A DNA stretch of 32,936 nucleotides from a virus: IMG/VR virus record IMGVR_UViG_3300032516_005602, positions 1-32,936 of that record. One strand, given 5' to 3'. Numbering within the stretch: the first letter of the stretch is position 1; every line of letters starts with the position of its first letter. Below, in pieces: positions 22,695 to 32,652 of this stretch. The notes below the pieces were generated by a model. That model did no database searches and was not told the origin of the DNA. It saw nothing but the letters and a program-made list of their open reading frames with translations. The position numbers and the translations under genes were made by a program.

Positions 22695-25600
22695 ATGGCA
22701 ACAAAGCCATCACCATACACACCTTCATTTTTAAGATCAGCCGTAGAGGGAAACAGACCAATACAGTTGACATTTAGTGATGTTAAAGATACGAATATTG
22801 CTAGTACCGGATCTTTCATTTATGAAAGATCTGATGCTCCATTAAAATCTACACAACAATTAAATGTCGACTGGTCAAAGTTTGAAAACCACACGTTTTT
22901 TATGTCAGCTGAAGCAAAAGTTAATTTAGCATTCGAACAAATAATTAACGGATTTCCATTTGATGGCTCACGTCGAGAAGTTGAAACATTTTTTGAAAAA
23001 TTGACAGGATATGATCGATATATTTTTGATCAATTTCCAAAATTTCATGGCCAATTATCTTTTACAGGTACGAAGCCTGGCGAAACGTCATTATCATCTG
23101 GCACATACATTGTCGTTAATGATGCTGCAGGCGCACTATATCCAGAATTAGCAAAATCACCCACTGGCGTGTCTGTGTTAAATCCTTCGAATGGATCGTC
23201 TTTAAGCATTGAAATGCAATTGTTCATACCATCTATTTCAACGCTTGGCGTACAAACAGTATGTCAAAAATTGAATGTTACAAATCAAAGAACAGAAGCC
23301 ATTTTTGATAGTCCAAGTGTGACCGCTGGTGATGTTGGATATTCTCTTTATTTAATGCCAACATCTTCGATTGATATTGTAGAAGCAAGATTTAGCGTTG
23401 TTTCAGGTTCATTTTCATTAACAGTTCCAGCGACGCTAAAAAAGGGACAATTTAATCATATATGTGTTACACTAAGTCGTGAAACGACTACACCTTATTT
23501 GCAATTTTTTATCGATGGTGAGTCGGTAGCAATTAGTAAATCACGTTATGCTTTTGATGATATGAAAATTGATTCTTCAGCATTCATAATAGCCAGTGGA
23601 ACAAGATGTATACTAGGAACAACTGTAATAACACCAACACAAACGATGTCTGGGACTATTGATGAATTTCGAGTATTTCATTCAATTCGAACGTCAGAAC
23701 AACAAAAATCATTTGCCGCGAAACCAATATTTGCCACGCCTGAATTAAAACTATATTATAAGTTCAATGAACCTCCTCCTCCATTAACAACATTGACTAG
23801 TGATTCTGCAAATTCTATCGTGATAGATAGTTCAGGAAATGCACTACATTCAAACATCGTTAACTTTTTTTCATATAGTGGAACGTTATTACGTCAAGAT
23901 GCAAGTGCGGATCCATTAAGCAAGGTAATCTTTGAAAAAGAAGAAACAGTTCCTGTGCTTTTTCCAGCTCATCCTGACATTATTTCATTAAACACGGAAT
24001 TATTAACTAGCGCATCATTATACGATCAATCAAATCCAAATTTGATAACCCGATTAATTCCTCAACATTATTTGTTAGAAGGAACATTATTTGATGGATT
24101 TAGCGAACCTGAAGGTCAAGGTGGCGATCCATATAGTGGAACAGGAATTCCTGGTCAAGGTAAACTTGGAAACGTGCAATTGATGTTATCAATGTTATAC
24201 ATTTGGGCACGATTCTTTGATGAAATGAAATTATATGTTGATGCATTTAGTTCATTAACAACTGTTGATTATGACACTAATACAAGTATGCCAAACAACT
24301 TCTTAAGAAGTTTGATCGAACAATACGGATTTCATTTACCAGGCTTATTTGATAGCGCAACAATTGAACAATATACTTTGGCAGAAAATATAGATCCTGA
24401 AATTAGTACAAGTGAAACACCTTTAAAACACGTTCAAAATGAACTAATGCGTAGAATTCTAATTAATCTTCCTAATGTATTACGTTCAAAAGGTACTCAA
24501 CATAGCATTAAGGCATTTCTTAGAGCCGTCGGAATCGACCCAGAAAATAGTTTAAGATTACGTGAATATGGTGGTCCAACAACCCAACAATTGTCATTCT
24601 CTCGTGAAACAAAACGAGATGTTGCAACGATGGTTAGATTTGTTACATCATCATTAGCGATATCACCATATCTTTCTGCTTCACGTTACGAACCAGGGTT
24701 TCCTACAACCCAAGGATCTTTCGTTCAACAAAAATTATATCCGCCAAATGGCATTTCTAATTTCGTTGACGATGGTCTTTTAACGTCAGGATCTTGGACG
24801 GTAGAAACAATAGTGAGATACACACCCGTTGATACCAAGGCAATGACAAGCACTACCCAAAGCCTTTTAAGACTTTGTGTTGCCTCAGTTTCTTCGCCAG
24901 AAGATAAAAATCCTCTTTTGGCAACTAATCATTATCCTGTATTTAACGTATTAGCAATTTCATCATCAATTAGTCCAAAATTGATCATGTATGCAAGACC
25001 AGGTTACTCATCTTCTAGTACATCAAGTTTACTAACAATGTCTGTTGATATGCCAAATCCTGGTATTTTTGATGGAAATCATTGGAATGTTTCTTTTGGA
25101 GTTGAACGTAATGATACAATAGATTCTAGAGTATCATCTTCATATTTCTTAAGAATTGCTAGACAAGACAATGGTGATATTGATTACTACAAAACAAAAA
25201 CAGCATTTTTCGAAGAAGCCCGCGCAGGTGTTTCAGGTGAAATTAATATATTAAGAAATTCAATATTTAATACTGTTAAGAGTTTTATAGCAATTGGAGA
25301 AAATCAACCTAAGATTACATCATCAATCTCACCATCTGGATCATTCTTAAATCAAACAAGTGTTGTACCAAGTGAAGCTCGTGTTACAGCATTTACTGGA
25401 TTGCAATCGAATTTAAGGTTTTGGTCAAAAGCGTTAACAGAAACAGAGTGGCGTGAACACATACGTAATTACAAATCAACGGGAGTTGAGGATCCTTCAG
25501 TTCATTACAATTACGTTACAAATGCATCAGGATCATTTGAAAAATTACGTTTAAACTCATTGGTTAAACAAGAAACAAGAACAGCTACTGGTACAAGTGG

Positions 25601-26273
25601 TAGCATTACATTCATTGATGCCAGTGAAAATGGATTTCACTTAACAGGTAGTGGGTATCCAATAGATACAACTAACGTTATTGGCGATATTTTTATCTAT
25701 TCTTATCTGTCACCACATTTTGATGAAGCAGTTTCTGATGAAAAAATACGAATTAGAAGTTTTAGTAATCAAGATTTAGTAGATGTTACACCTTGGGCGG
25801 GCGTTGCTCCAGTGTATGAGATAGTTAAAAGTGAGCGACCAACTGATGATGTTAGATTTTCTATCGATTTTTCATTAATCGATACATTAAATCGTGATAT
25901 AGTGACATTGTTTTCAACGTTCGATGCTATTGATAATGTATTGGGTTCACCAGAGTTAATATTTTCACCAGATTATCCTGATTTAGAAAAACTACGAAAC
26001 GTTTACTTCAATAGAATCAAAGAAAAACTTAATTTTAAAGCATTCATTGATTTTTATCGATGGTTTGATACATCAATAGGAACCTTTATTAAACAACTTA
26101 TTCCTAGAAAAACTAATTTTAAAGGAACAAACTTCATTATTGAATCACATATGTTAGAACGACACAAGCTAGAATATTTCTCTAATGAAATTTACTTAGG
26201 TGAAGCAGATAGAAATAGAATCAAAGACGTATTGTTGTTACAACTCATCTCAGGCATTATTAGGAAATATTGA
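22695..26273 (+). CDS. Large baseplate wedge protein, gp7/I-like, with LamG-type domains
   Basis: A 1192-residue protein with a strong ribosome site (GAGAGGA). From about residue 170 to 370 it resembles a LamG/concanavalin-like sandwich (IEMQLFIPS, SGTIDEFRVFHSIRTSEQQ and LYYKFNEPPP). A second such module lies at about 680-920, ending FWSKALTETEWREH. Between them, about 500-650, RRILINLPNVLRSKGTQHSI and SLRLREYGG match the tail protein I/gp7-type region. The C-terminus (VYFNRIKEKLNFKAFIDFYRW, then IPRKTNFKGTNFIIE) is like other T4-type wedge proteins. It may combine a wedge scaffold with carbohydrate-binding modules. Confidence 0.65.
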   Translation: MATKPSPYTPSFLRSAVEGNRPIQLTFSDVKDTNIASTGSFIYERSDAPLKSTQQLNVDWSKFENHTFFMSAEAKVNLAFEQIINGFPFDGSRREVETFFEKLTGYDRYIFDQFPKFHGQLSFTGTKPGETSLSSGTYIVVNDAAGALYPELAKSPTGVSVLNPSNGSSLSIEMQLFIPSISTLGVQTVCQKLNVTNQRTEAIFDSPSVTAGDVGYSLYLMPTSSIDIVEARFSVVSGSFSLTVPATLKKGQFNHICVTLSRETTTPYLQFFIDGESVAISKSRYAFDDMKIDSSAFIIASGTRCILGTTVITPTQTMSGTIDEFRVFHSIRTSEQQKSFAAKPIFATPELKLYYKFNEPPPPLTTLTSDSANSIVIDSSGNALHSNIVNFFSYSGTLLRQDASADPLSKVIFEKEETVPVLFPAHPDIISLNTELLTSASLYDQSNPNLITRLIPQHYLLEGTLFDGFSEPEGQGGDPYSGTGIPGQGKLGNVQLMLSMLYIWARFFDEMKLYVDAFSSLTTVDYDTNTSMPNNFLRSLIEQYGFHLPGLFDSATIEQYTLAENIDPEISTSETPLKHVQNELMRRILINLPNVLRSKGTQHSIKAFLRAVGIDPENSLRLREYGGPTTQQLSFSRETKRDVATMVRFVTSSLAISPYLSASRYEPGFPTTQGSFVQQKLYPPNGISNFVDDGLLTSGSWTVETIVRYTPVDTKAMTSTTQSLLRLCVASVSSPEDKNPLLATNHYPVFNVLAISSSISPKLIMYARPGYSSSSTSSLLTMSVDMPNPGIFDGNHWNVSFGVERNDTIDSRVSSSYFLRIARQDNGDIDYYKTKTAFFEEARAGVSGEINILRNSIFNTVKSFIAIGENQPKITSSISPSGSFLNQTSVVPSEARVTAFTGLQSNLRFWSKALTETEWREHIRNYKSTGVEDPSVHYNYVTNASGSFEKLRLNSLVKQETRTATGTSGSITFIDASENGFHLTGSGYPIDTTNVIGDIFIYSYLSPHFDEAVSDEKIRIRSFSNQDLVDVTPWAGVAPVYEIVKSERPTDDVRFSIDFSLIDTLNRDIVTLFSTFDAIDNVLGSPELIFSPDYPDLEKLRNVYFNRIKEKLNFKAFIDFYRWFDTSIGTFIKQLIPRKTNFKGTNFIIESHMLERHKLEYFSNEIYLGEADRNRIKDVLLLQLISGIIRKY

Positions 26274-27124
26274 TGGCAACACTAGATTTTTTTCGAAATA
26301 CACATATCGATAACACAACATTTTTTGATGAAGGTCCTCGAGTCCCGAATGCAAAACCTCTTACATCAGGTATTAATACGGGCAGCATTGATACGTTTGC
26401 AATTGATGGATTTCGACAAGGTGTTGAAATCACACACCAAAAATATTTTGATGTGGGGTACGTAAAAATACATGCCGGTGAGCCAGGTCACAGATTAAGA
26501 GCAAATACGTTTGGTATGGTAAACAACATTCGAAATGTGCAACCATTTTTTAAAGACGCTGATTATTTTGATCCTGTTTCATATATTAAGGCCCAAGCAA
26601 TAAACTCATTATCAATTAGTTTTCCAATCATTACTAGTAATGATGATGAAATTGAAAATCGTTCGTTTAATGGTATTATAGAACCATTTACAATTAGGGC
26701 CCGCGTATCATTTTTTAGTAGAGAAGCACCATTTGAATCACATGAAGTAAAAGGTGCATTAATGAATGGTAATACAAATCAAGCATGGGAATCAGATCAA
26801 ATATTGACCGTTGATCGTTATGATTTAACACAAAAAGTTTTTTATCTTGATATGGTTGATGTACATCAAGGACGAACTCCCATGAATGGATTTTTCAGTT
26901 CTAAAAAAGCAACTCTTTTACCATTTGTTGATGAAAGATTAATACGTGATACAAAAAGCACATCTGTTTATGCAACAGACATGTCTGCGGCAATGAGTTT
27001 AATGTCAGGCTCAACTGGAAACTATATTAGTATAGGATACCGATCAGGAGCTGCAGGAAAAGATTATGATAACAACATGTCAATAGGTACAGATTCAATA
27101 GCTTTCGGAGGAATGGTTTACTAA
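26273..27124 (+). CDS. Virion structural protein of unknown fold
   Basis: The 283-residue protein starts at the ATG of a TGATG overlap with the previous gene, behind TAGGAAA; a TTG one codon earlier is unlikely. It is beta-rich and non-repetitive, with a tract of small residues near the end (SLMSGSTGNYISIGYRSGAAGKD). No recognised domain. It is set between the gp7-like protein and a very large structural protein, so it is most likely a baseplate periphery component. Confidence 0.7.
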   Translation: MATLDFFRNTHIDNTTFFDEGPRVPNAKPLTSGINTGSIDTFAIDGFRQGVEITHQKYFDVGYVKIHAGEPGHRLRANTFGMVNNIRNVQPFFKDADYFDPVSYIKAQAINSLSISFPIITSNDDEIENRSFNGIIEPFTIRARVSFFSREAPFESHEVKGALMNGNTNQAWESDQILTVDRYDLTQKVFYLDMVDVHQGRTPMNGFFSSKKATLLPFVDERLIRDTKSTSVYATDMSAAMSLMSGSTGNYISIGYRSGAAGKDYDNNMSIGTDSIAFGGMVY

Positions 27125-27125
27125 T

Positions 27126-30100
27126 ATGCCTGCAACACCAAAAGCACTACGGGCGGCTCCTGCAAGAACGTTTGAAAATTATATCTTGACGTATGTGTCA
27201 TCAAATAATATTAATTTATCAAACGTGCCAGAAAGTAAATTTGTACCCGCACCAGAAGGAGCTGGTGTTCCTTATGCTGACGATCAAATTAGTACTAATC
27301 CAATACCAATTGGATTTGACTTTTTGTTTGATGGAATCACATATAAATCATTTGCAGTCTGCACAAATGGATGGATGGCTCTTGTTGATCCAGTATTGGG
27401 TACATTTAATTCTATTGAAGTTATGGATGCCGGCGGCGGTGCTGCATTACAAAATGAACGTATTCTACCAACGTTCACAAGTAATGCAGTAGTATTAGCA
27501 CCTTGGTTTGATGATTTAAGAAACTTAGCCGATGATCCAAATCAAGTTAGTAGCACAGTTACTGGTATAGAACGATATTCAAAAGGATTTCAATCAAAAC
27601 CAATATCAATAAATAAAACAAGAAATGTTCTTAGATATGCAAATGACAACTCATCCCAAGGTCGAAAGTTAATTGTTAGGTGGTCATCACTTAGCAATTA
27701 TTTGACTGCAAATGCTGTCATTCATTTTGAAGTTATAATTTCTGAAAATGGAACAATAGAATTTAGATATAAACCAAAACAAAAAAGGATTGATTCAACA
27801 ACAACTGAAGGTGCCACGATAGGCATCTTTATGCCAAATGGAACAAATCGATTTCGTGATTTTTCATATGGTTTAGGTTATCGTGACTATAATAGAACTC
27901 AATACAAGTACGGAGGTGTAATCTATTCTGCAAATTATCTTGACACAGATCCGGTAACGCTAATATCAGCATCGTATTCAGTAAATTTAAATCCAGTTAA
28001 TCATTGGCCGGGACATGATAGCGGCGGAGCAGCTTTTATTTTTACACCACCAAAAAATAGAAGAAAAATTCTTATCAAAAATGAACAAAGAATAATTGAT
28101 TCACAGATAACATATCCAGAAATATTAAGAACAGGAAATCGTTCTTCGACAAATAAATCAGTTTTATTTGATGATCGTCGTACATTGATATTTTCTACTG
28201 TCGGAGTTAGTGGTTCCTCTGGATCTGTTGTAAATTATCCTTCGAAACTAAATAGATTTTATGGTGGAACAGAACCTGGTATAACATCAAGACAAGATCT
28301 TTTTGCTGGCGATTTTGAAATAACTGCAAGCGTTTCAAAAGGTGTTTCTGATCAGTTTGTTACAAATCGATTTCCACAATTTATCACACCATTTTCTGAA
28401 GATAAATTGTACGAAAATGATCCCACTGCAACGAGTGATTTCTTTACAAGTGGATCTAAAATAGAGCTGTTTGGATTAGCTCTTAAACAACCATTAAAAT
28501 CAAAAACACACATTAAATTCTCACTTCCGGTTGAATTTAATGTGTCAATGCCAGGCAATACGTCAAGCATCTATTATTACAATATAAATGCCGCTAGCTG
28601 GAACATACCTGAAAATTCTTCATATTCTACAGAGAATAACTTCGTTGTTGCTGGTACAACAAAAGGCGATCTTGCAGTACCAGATGCCGATATTCAAGAT
28701 TACGACTCACGTATTACAGAAGACTTTAGAGGATTTGGTGCTATTGGAAACTTTATATGTTCTGGTTCAGTAAACAGGTATGGCGTTTCAGCAAAACAAA
28801 CTGATATTTTAATTAACTCACCTTACACCGTAAATAACATTTACGATGCAATGGGAAAAGTTTATGACAAAACAATTACCAATAATGAAGATTATAGAGC
28901 ATCATCAAATGAAACATTTAATATTCCAATTAAGCAACCATTTTTGATTGAACGTGCTGTAATTGAAATTCCCGTAGCATTTGGTGATGGGTGGTTTAAA
29001 GATAAAACAAAATGTTTTGAACCATATCGTACATCATTTGTTGAAAATACAACATTTGATTTTGGCGGACCATCACTTACTATTGCTTTATTTAATCAAT
29101 TTAATTTTGGATCAAAATCATCAAGACGTGATCTGATATTAACGGGCACAATCACCCATACATTTGATAATAGTTCTAATTTAACACTGTCAAACAATCC
29201 ACCAGACGATACTACGTTTCTTTTATTGCCCGTTGGTTCAAAGGCATATGGTGCAAATCCAAGTGCTATTATAACGCCAGCATCATCGTCAACAAGAGGT
29301 TATAATTTTACAGGATCTGTTGTTGTCAAAACAGAGGCACAATCATCAAATGGTGTGATGGCACGGTATGTATTTAATGGTAGTACAGATCAAGCATTAC
29401 TTGATCTTCTTAATGCAAAAGAACTAGAATTAACAGACAAAGATAATGGTATAGGTTTTATACAATCTATTAGAATTTTGTCTATTAATAATTTTGGTCG
29501 GGCTTCTACGGGCTTTGATCCTTCAGGACGTTCAATATTTGGAAAAGAACTTATATCATCTGACAAAGTTTCAATTAAACAACGAACTGCAAATCCTTTT
29601 TATCTCACTGGGGCACTTGGTGCATTAACAGTTGATAACAGAACTGCAGTATTTAATAGTCTTGGGTTACAACAATTCAATCAAGTATTAGATTCAACTG
29701 ATAATTTTAAAGCATATGCTGTTCTTCCACTTGAGGGAACTTTAGCATCACCTTATCTAGTGTATCCTGGTGATCAATTAACATTAGCAATTGCAAAAAC
29801 ACGTCCAACACTTTATGCTAATACTACATGGGCAGCTGGAAATGGTTCTCTTTGGACGTTTAGTTCAGGAAACATAAAACATGACGTTCAACTAATCACA
29901 GGATCAATTAATATAACGTTTTATGGTAGTCTAATAAAAGAAGGTTCCGAATATCACGATCCACTAAATCAAGAGATTGGTTCTGTTGCCGTCCACGAAA
30001 TAGCAGTTGGTGGCGAACCTGTATTAGATCAATTTGACTGTGAATATAAAGAACAATATGTGTCAGGAACATATGATAGTTTTATCGCTGGTGATATGAT

Positions 30101-31301
30101 CAGTAGTGTCAATTATTTTGGAACAAAAGTATTTGTCACTGGTACATTTTTGGGGTTCAATAAGGGATATCAAATTGCTAGTACCGGTACACGAGGACGA
30201 TTGTTCAGTAAGAATAATGCAAGAACAGAAACAACTGTCCCAGGCACCACATCATTTGATTACAACACATCACTTTCATATGCTCTTCAACCTTTCTTTG
30301 AAAAAGCTGGAACAGTAAGAGTATCACAACATACAGATAGCATTGAACGTTATTGGGATTCTGTGATGCCTTCAATTTCTGAATGTTTTGCCTCAGATGG
30401 TAAAGGTATTACAGTGTTTGATGAAGTACTTTTACCATTGTATGTGCCTACTAGTACTGTTAACACTTTGAATACAGGATTTATGTTTTTTGTAAAAAAT
30501 CAACTTGATCTTCCTTTTTATAATCATATATGGTCATGGGCATATCCCTTTGAACCAAGATATTCAAAAGTTGCTCGTGAAAAAAATATGAATAAATCGT
30601 TCATTGCAAAGTTCGCGTGTCAATCAGATTTATCTATTTTATCAATTGAACCACAACCACTTCAAGGATTTTTCTTTGGACCTATACAACAACGTAGTAC
30701 ATCTTCTGATGCCGTTTTACGTCTGTCACTTATTTCAGATGTAAATATAAAAGGTGTAGCACTTCCTTATATTACGTCATCAGCCGGTTCTTCCGATACA
30801 ATGAAAGCATTGTATGGATTTGGAGATGATAACAATGTATTTACTGATCTCACCGGTTCACAAGGTACATTTGGTATCAATAATTTTCCAACATTCCGCG
30901 CAAAAGATGATTATGCCATTGCTGCTTTTGGATCAACGTTTCATACTCGATACAATGTAGGTCCTATTATTCGTGGTTGGAAATATGGTGTATATAGTGG
31001 TTTACCTGCATTCAACAAATCATATTTTAGACTTAGTCATTATGGTCAATTCCGCGACATGTTAGAACAAAGACATTACACAAAATTTTACAATGAAGAA
31101 AAATCACAATCATCACAAGGTTGTGTTACAATTAGATTTGTTGATGCATTAGGAAAAACAACAAATCCAGAAAGAACGTGGTCACAAAATTTAAGTCTTG
31201 AGGCGACGTCTTCTGTTCCATACTTTGATGGCGAAGTTCGAAATAGAAGTACAGTTGATTTAAATGTATTGAATTCACATATCATAACACTCGGTCCGTA
31301 A
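27126..31301 (+). CDS. Very large virion protein (1391 aa), beta-rich, possible fibre or baseplate component
   Basis: The largest gene in the window. The N-terminal 250 residues have a beta-sandwich pattern (PIPIGFDFLFDGITYKSFAV, CTNGWMALVDP, VLAPWFDDLR and VIHFEVIISENGTIEFRY) that resembles nidogen-like modules of adhesins. The rest is strand-rich with aromatic repeats of no recognised family. There is no membrane segment. It starts one base after the previous stop and stops one base before the fibre gene. It may be a baseplate-fibre adaptor or long fibre shaft. Function is unknown beyond a virion role. Confidence 0.65.
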   Translation: MPATPKALRAAPARTFENYILTYVSSNNINLSNVPESKFVPAPEGAGVPYADDQISTNPIPIGFDFLFDGITYKSFAVCTNGWMALVDPVLGTFNSIEVMDAGGGAALQNERILPTFTSNAVVLAPWFDDLRNLADDPNQVSSTVTGIERYSKGFQSKPISINKTRNVLRYANDNSSQGRKLIVRWSSLSNYLTANAVIHFEVIISENGTIEFRYKPKQKRIDSTTTEGATIGIFMPNGTNRFRDFSYGLGYRDYNRTQYKYGGVIYSANYLDTDPVTLISASYSVNLNPVNHWPGHDSGGAAFIFTPPKNRRKILIKNEQRIIDSQITYPEILRTGNRSSTNKSVLFDDRRTLIFSTVGVSGSSGSVVNYPSKLNRFYGGTEPGITSRQDLFAGDFEITASVSKGVSDQFVTNRFPQFITPFSEDKLYENDPTATSDFFTSGSKIELFGLALKQPLKSKTHIKFSLPVEFNVSMPGNTSSIYYYNINAASWNIPENSSYSTENNFVVAGTTKGDLAVPDADIQDYDSRITEDFRGFGAIGNFICSGSVNRYGVSAKQTDILINSPYTVNNIYDAMGKVYDKTITNNEDYRASSNETFNIPIKQPFLIERAVIEIPVAFGDGWFKDKTKCFEPYRTSFVENTTFDFGGPSLTIALFNQFNFGSKSSRRDLILTGTITHTFDNSSNLTLSNNPPDDTTFLLLPVGSKAYGANPSAIITPASSSTRGYNFTGSVVVKTEAQSSNGVMARYVFNGSTDQALLDLLNAKELELTDKDNGIGFIQSIRILSINNFGRASTGFDPSGRSIFGKELISSDKVSIKQRTANPFYLTGALGALTVDNRTAVFNSLGLQQFNQVLDSTDNFKAYAVLPLEGTLASPYLVYPGDQLTLAIAKTRPTLYANTTWAAGNGSLWTFSSGNIKHDVQLITGSINITFYGSLIKEGSEYHDPLNQEIGSVAVHEIAVGGEPVLDQFDCEYKEQYVSGTYDSFIAGDMISSVNYFGTKVFVTGTFLGFNKGYQIASTGTRGRLFSKNNARTETTVPGTTSFDYNTSLSYALQPFFEKAGTVRVSQHTDSIERYWDSVMPSISECFASDGKGITVFDEVLLPLYVPTSTVNTLNTGFMFFVKNQLDLPFYNHIWSWAYPFEPRYSKVAREKNMNKSFIAKFACQSDLSILSIEPQPLQGFFFGPIQQRSTSSDAVLRLSLISDVNIKGVALPYITSSAGSSDTMKALYGFGDDNNVFTDLTGSQGTFGINNFPTFRAKDDYAIAAFGSTFHTRYNVGPIIRGWKYGVYSGLPAFNKSYFRLSHYGQFRDMLEQRHYTKFYNEEKSQSSQGCVTIRFVDALGKTTNPERTWSQNLSLEATSSVPYFDGEVRNRSTVDLNVLNSHIITLGP

Positions 31302-31302
31302 A

Positions 31303-32649
31303 ATGGTAACGACAAGCGATACAAAACTATCGTTCTTTGTGTTTTCTCAAAATACAAACACTGGAAAGATTACAAAGGTTGCAATCCCAGCAGATACTCA
31401 AATAGGTCTTGCTGGAAATCCTGCATCATTGGATCTTTTTGGAAGACTTTCATTATCGGTTTTTAATGCCGAAGCTGGTCCACGAACACGAACCTTTCAA
31501 ATAAAAAACGAACATACAGTTGTTTCTGTAAATGTTGCTAATTCTGCGGGATTGTCGTCTATTGATGTTTATTTGCCTCAGTACTCACAAAATGGACAAC
31601 TTCATATCATAAAGGACAACACAGGAACTGCTGGTACTGTTACAATTAATGTATATCCTATAGGTAAAACTCTTATAGATGGTGTATCTAGCAAAACGAT
31701 CACAACTGCTTATGGCTCAATGCTTGTTTATTGGAATAATGATCACTGGTCAGTATTCCAATCATCAGGTGGAGGTGGAGGTGGTGGCCCTGCAACACAA
31801 TTAATTGAAACAAGCGGGCCCACAACATTAACAATAGCAGGTATTGCTGATGGTGAATTTTTCAAAAGATCTGGAACAACAGTCATAGGAGCTGCTTCAC
31901 CTGGAACGTCTGGTCCTGCCGGAGGCGATCTTACTGGTACGTATCCAAATCCAACGGTTGCAAAAATCAAAGCCACGACGATAACCACGGCTGGAGGTGC
32001 ATTAACAACTGGAAAAGTGCTGCGTGTTACAGGTGTAGCAACTGCTGATTGGGGTGCTATTGATCTAGCGAACACAAGTGCTGTAACTGGAGAATTACCA
32101 ATAACAAATATCGCTCCAGGAACAAACGATCAGGTAATGGTTACCAATGGAGGTGTTACTAGTTGGGGACAAGTAAATCTAGCGAGCACGAGTGCTGTAA
32201 CAGGATCATTATCTTTAGTGAATATCAAATCTGGCTCAAATAATCAAGTCTTGGTTATGTCAGGAAGCACTGTTATTTGGGGAACTGACTATGTTCCCGG
32301 TTTCATTTATACTATGGCAGGTGACTTCAACACAGGATTTACTGAGTATCAAAGAATGGCATCATGGTTAATTGATGCAACAAATCTAACAGGATCGAAT
32401 TTGACTCTAACTGCATTATTAGAAACAACAAATATTACCGCACAGGCCCAATTTCAGTTGTTCAATGTGTCACTCAACACATCTGTAGCGACATTGTCAA
32501 GTTCAGCATTGACAGCAGAAAAACAATTTACTACACTTACCGTTCCTGCAAGTCTACCCGCGGCAGAATATATATATGAAATAAGGCTTAAAGCCGGATT
32601 ACCTGGATATCGTGTTACCTGTACATACGCCAGTCTAAAAAAGAATTAA
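31303..32649 (+). CDS. Tail fibre protein with 38-residue repeats and GGDLTGTYPNPT motif
   Basis: The 448-residue protein has a head domain (1-150), a Gly linker of seven glycines near 156-163 and the motif GGDLTGTYPNPT at 207-218, widely seen in phage tail fibres and collars. Then follow two 38-residue repeats, starting at Trp250 and Trp288, each of the form W-G-x-(I/V)-x-L-A-x-T-S-A-V-T-G-(E/S)-L, with a third partial one at Trp326. The C-terminal 110 residues form a separate domain that probably binds the receptor or closes the trimer. It would mediate host contact; the C-terminal part is the likely host-range determinant. Confidence 0.78.
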   Translation: MVTTSDTKLSFFVFSQNTNTGKITKVAIPADTQIGLAGNPASLDLFGRLSLSVFNAEAGPRTRTFQIKNEHTVVSVNVANSAGLSSIDVYLPQYSQNGQLHIIKDNTGTAGTVTINVYPIGKTLIDGVSSKTITTAYGSMLVYWNNDHWSVFQSSGGGGGGGPATQLIETSGPTTLTIAGIADGEFFKRSGTTVIGAASPGTSGPAGGDLTGTYPNPTVAKIKATTITTAGGALTTGKVLRVTGVATADWGAIDLANTSAVTGELPITNIAPGTNDQVMVTNGGVTSWGQVNLASTSAVTGSLSLVNIKSGSNNQVLVMSGSTVIWGTDYVPGFIYTMAGDFNTGFTEYQRMASWLIDATNLTGSNLTLTALLETTNITAQAQFQLFNVSLNTSVATLSSSALTAEKQFTTLTVPASLPAAEYIYEIRLKAGLPGYRVTCTYASLKKN

Positions 32650-32652
32650 ACA

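Noticed and set aside
27193-27492. Second-frame plus-strand open frames inside large virion genes.
   Set aside because: They are rich in Leu, Gln and His from frame-shifted AT-rich codons, have no ribosome site and match no family.
18824-32649. TAG recoding inside the structural genes of this window.
   Set aside because: These genes are complete, with long uninterrupted frames and no in-frame TAG, so this window offers no direct case of reassignment.
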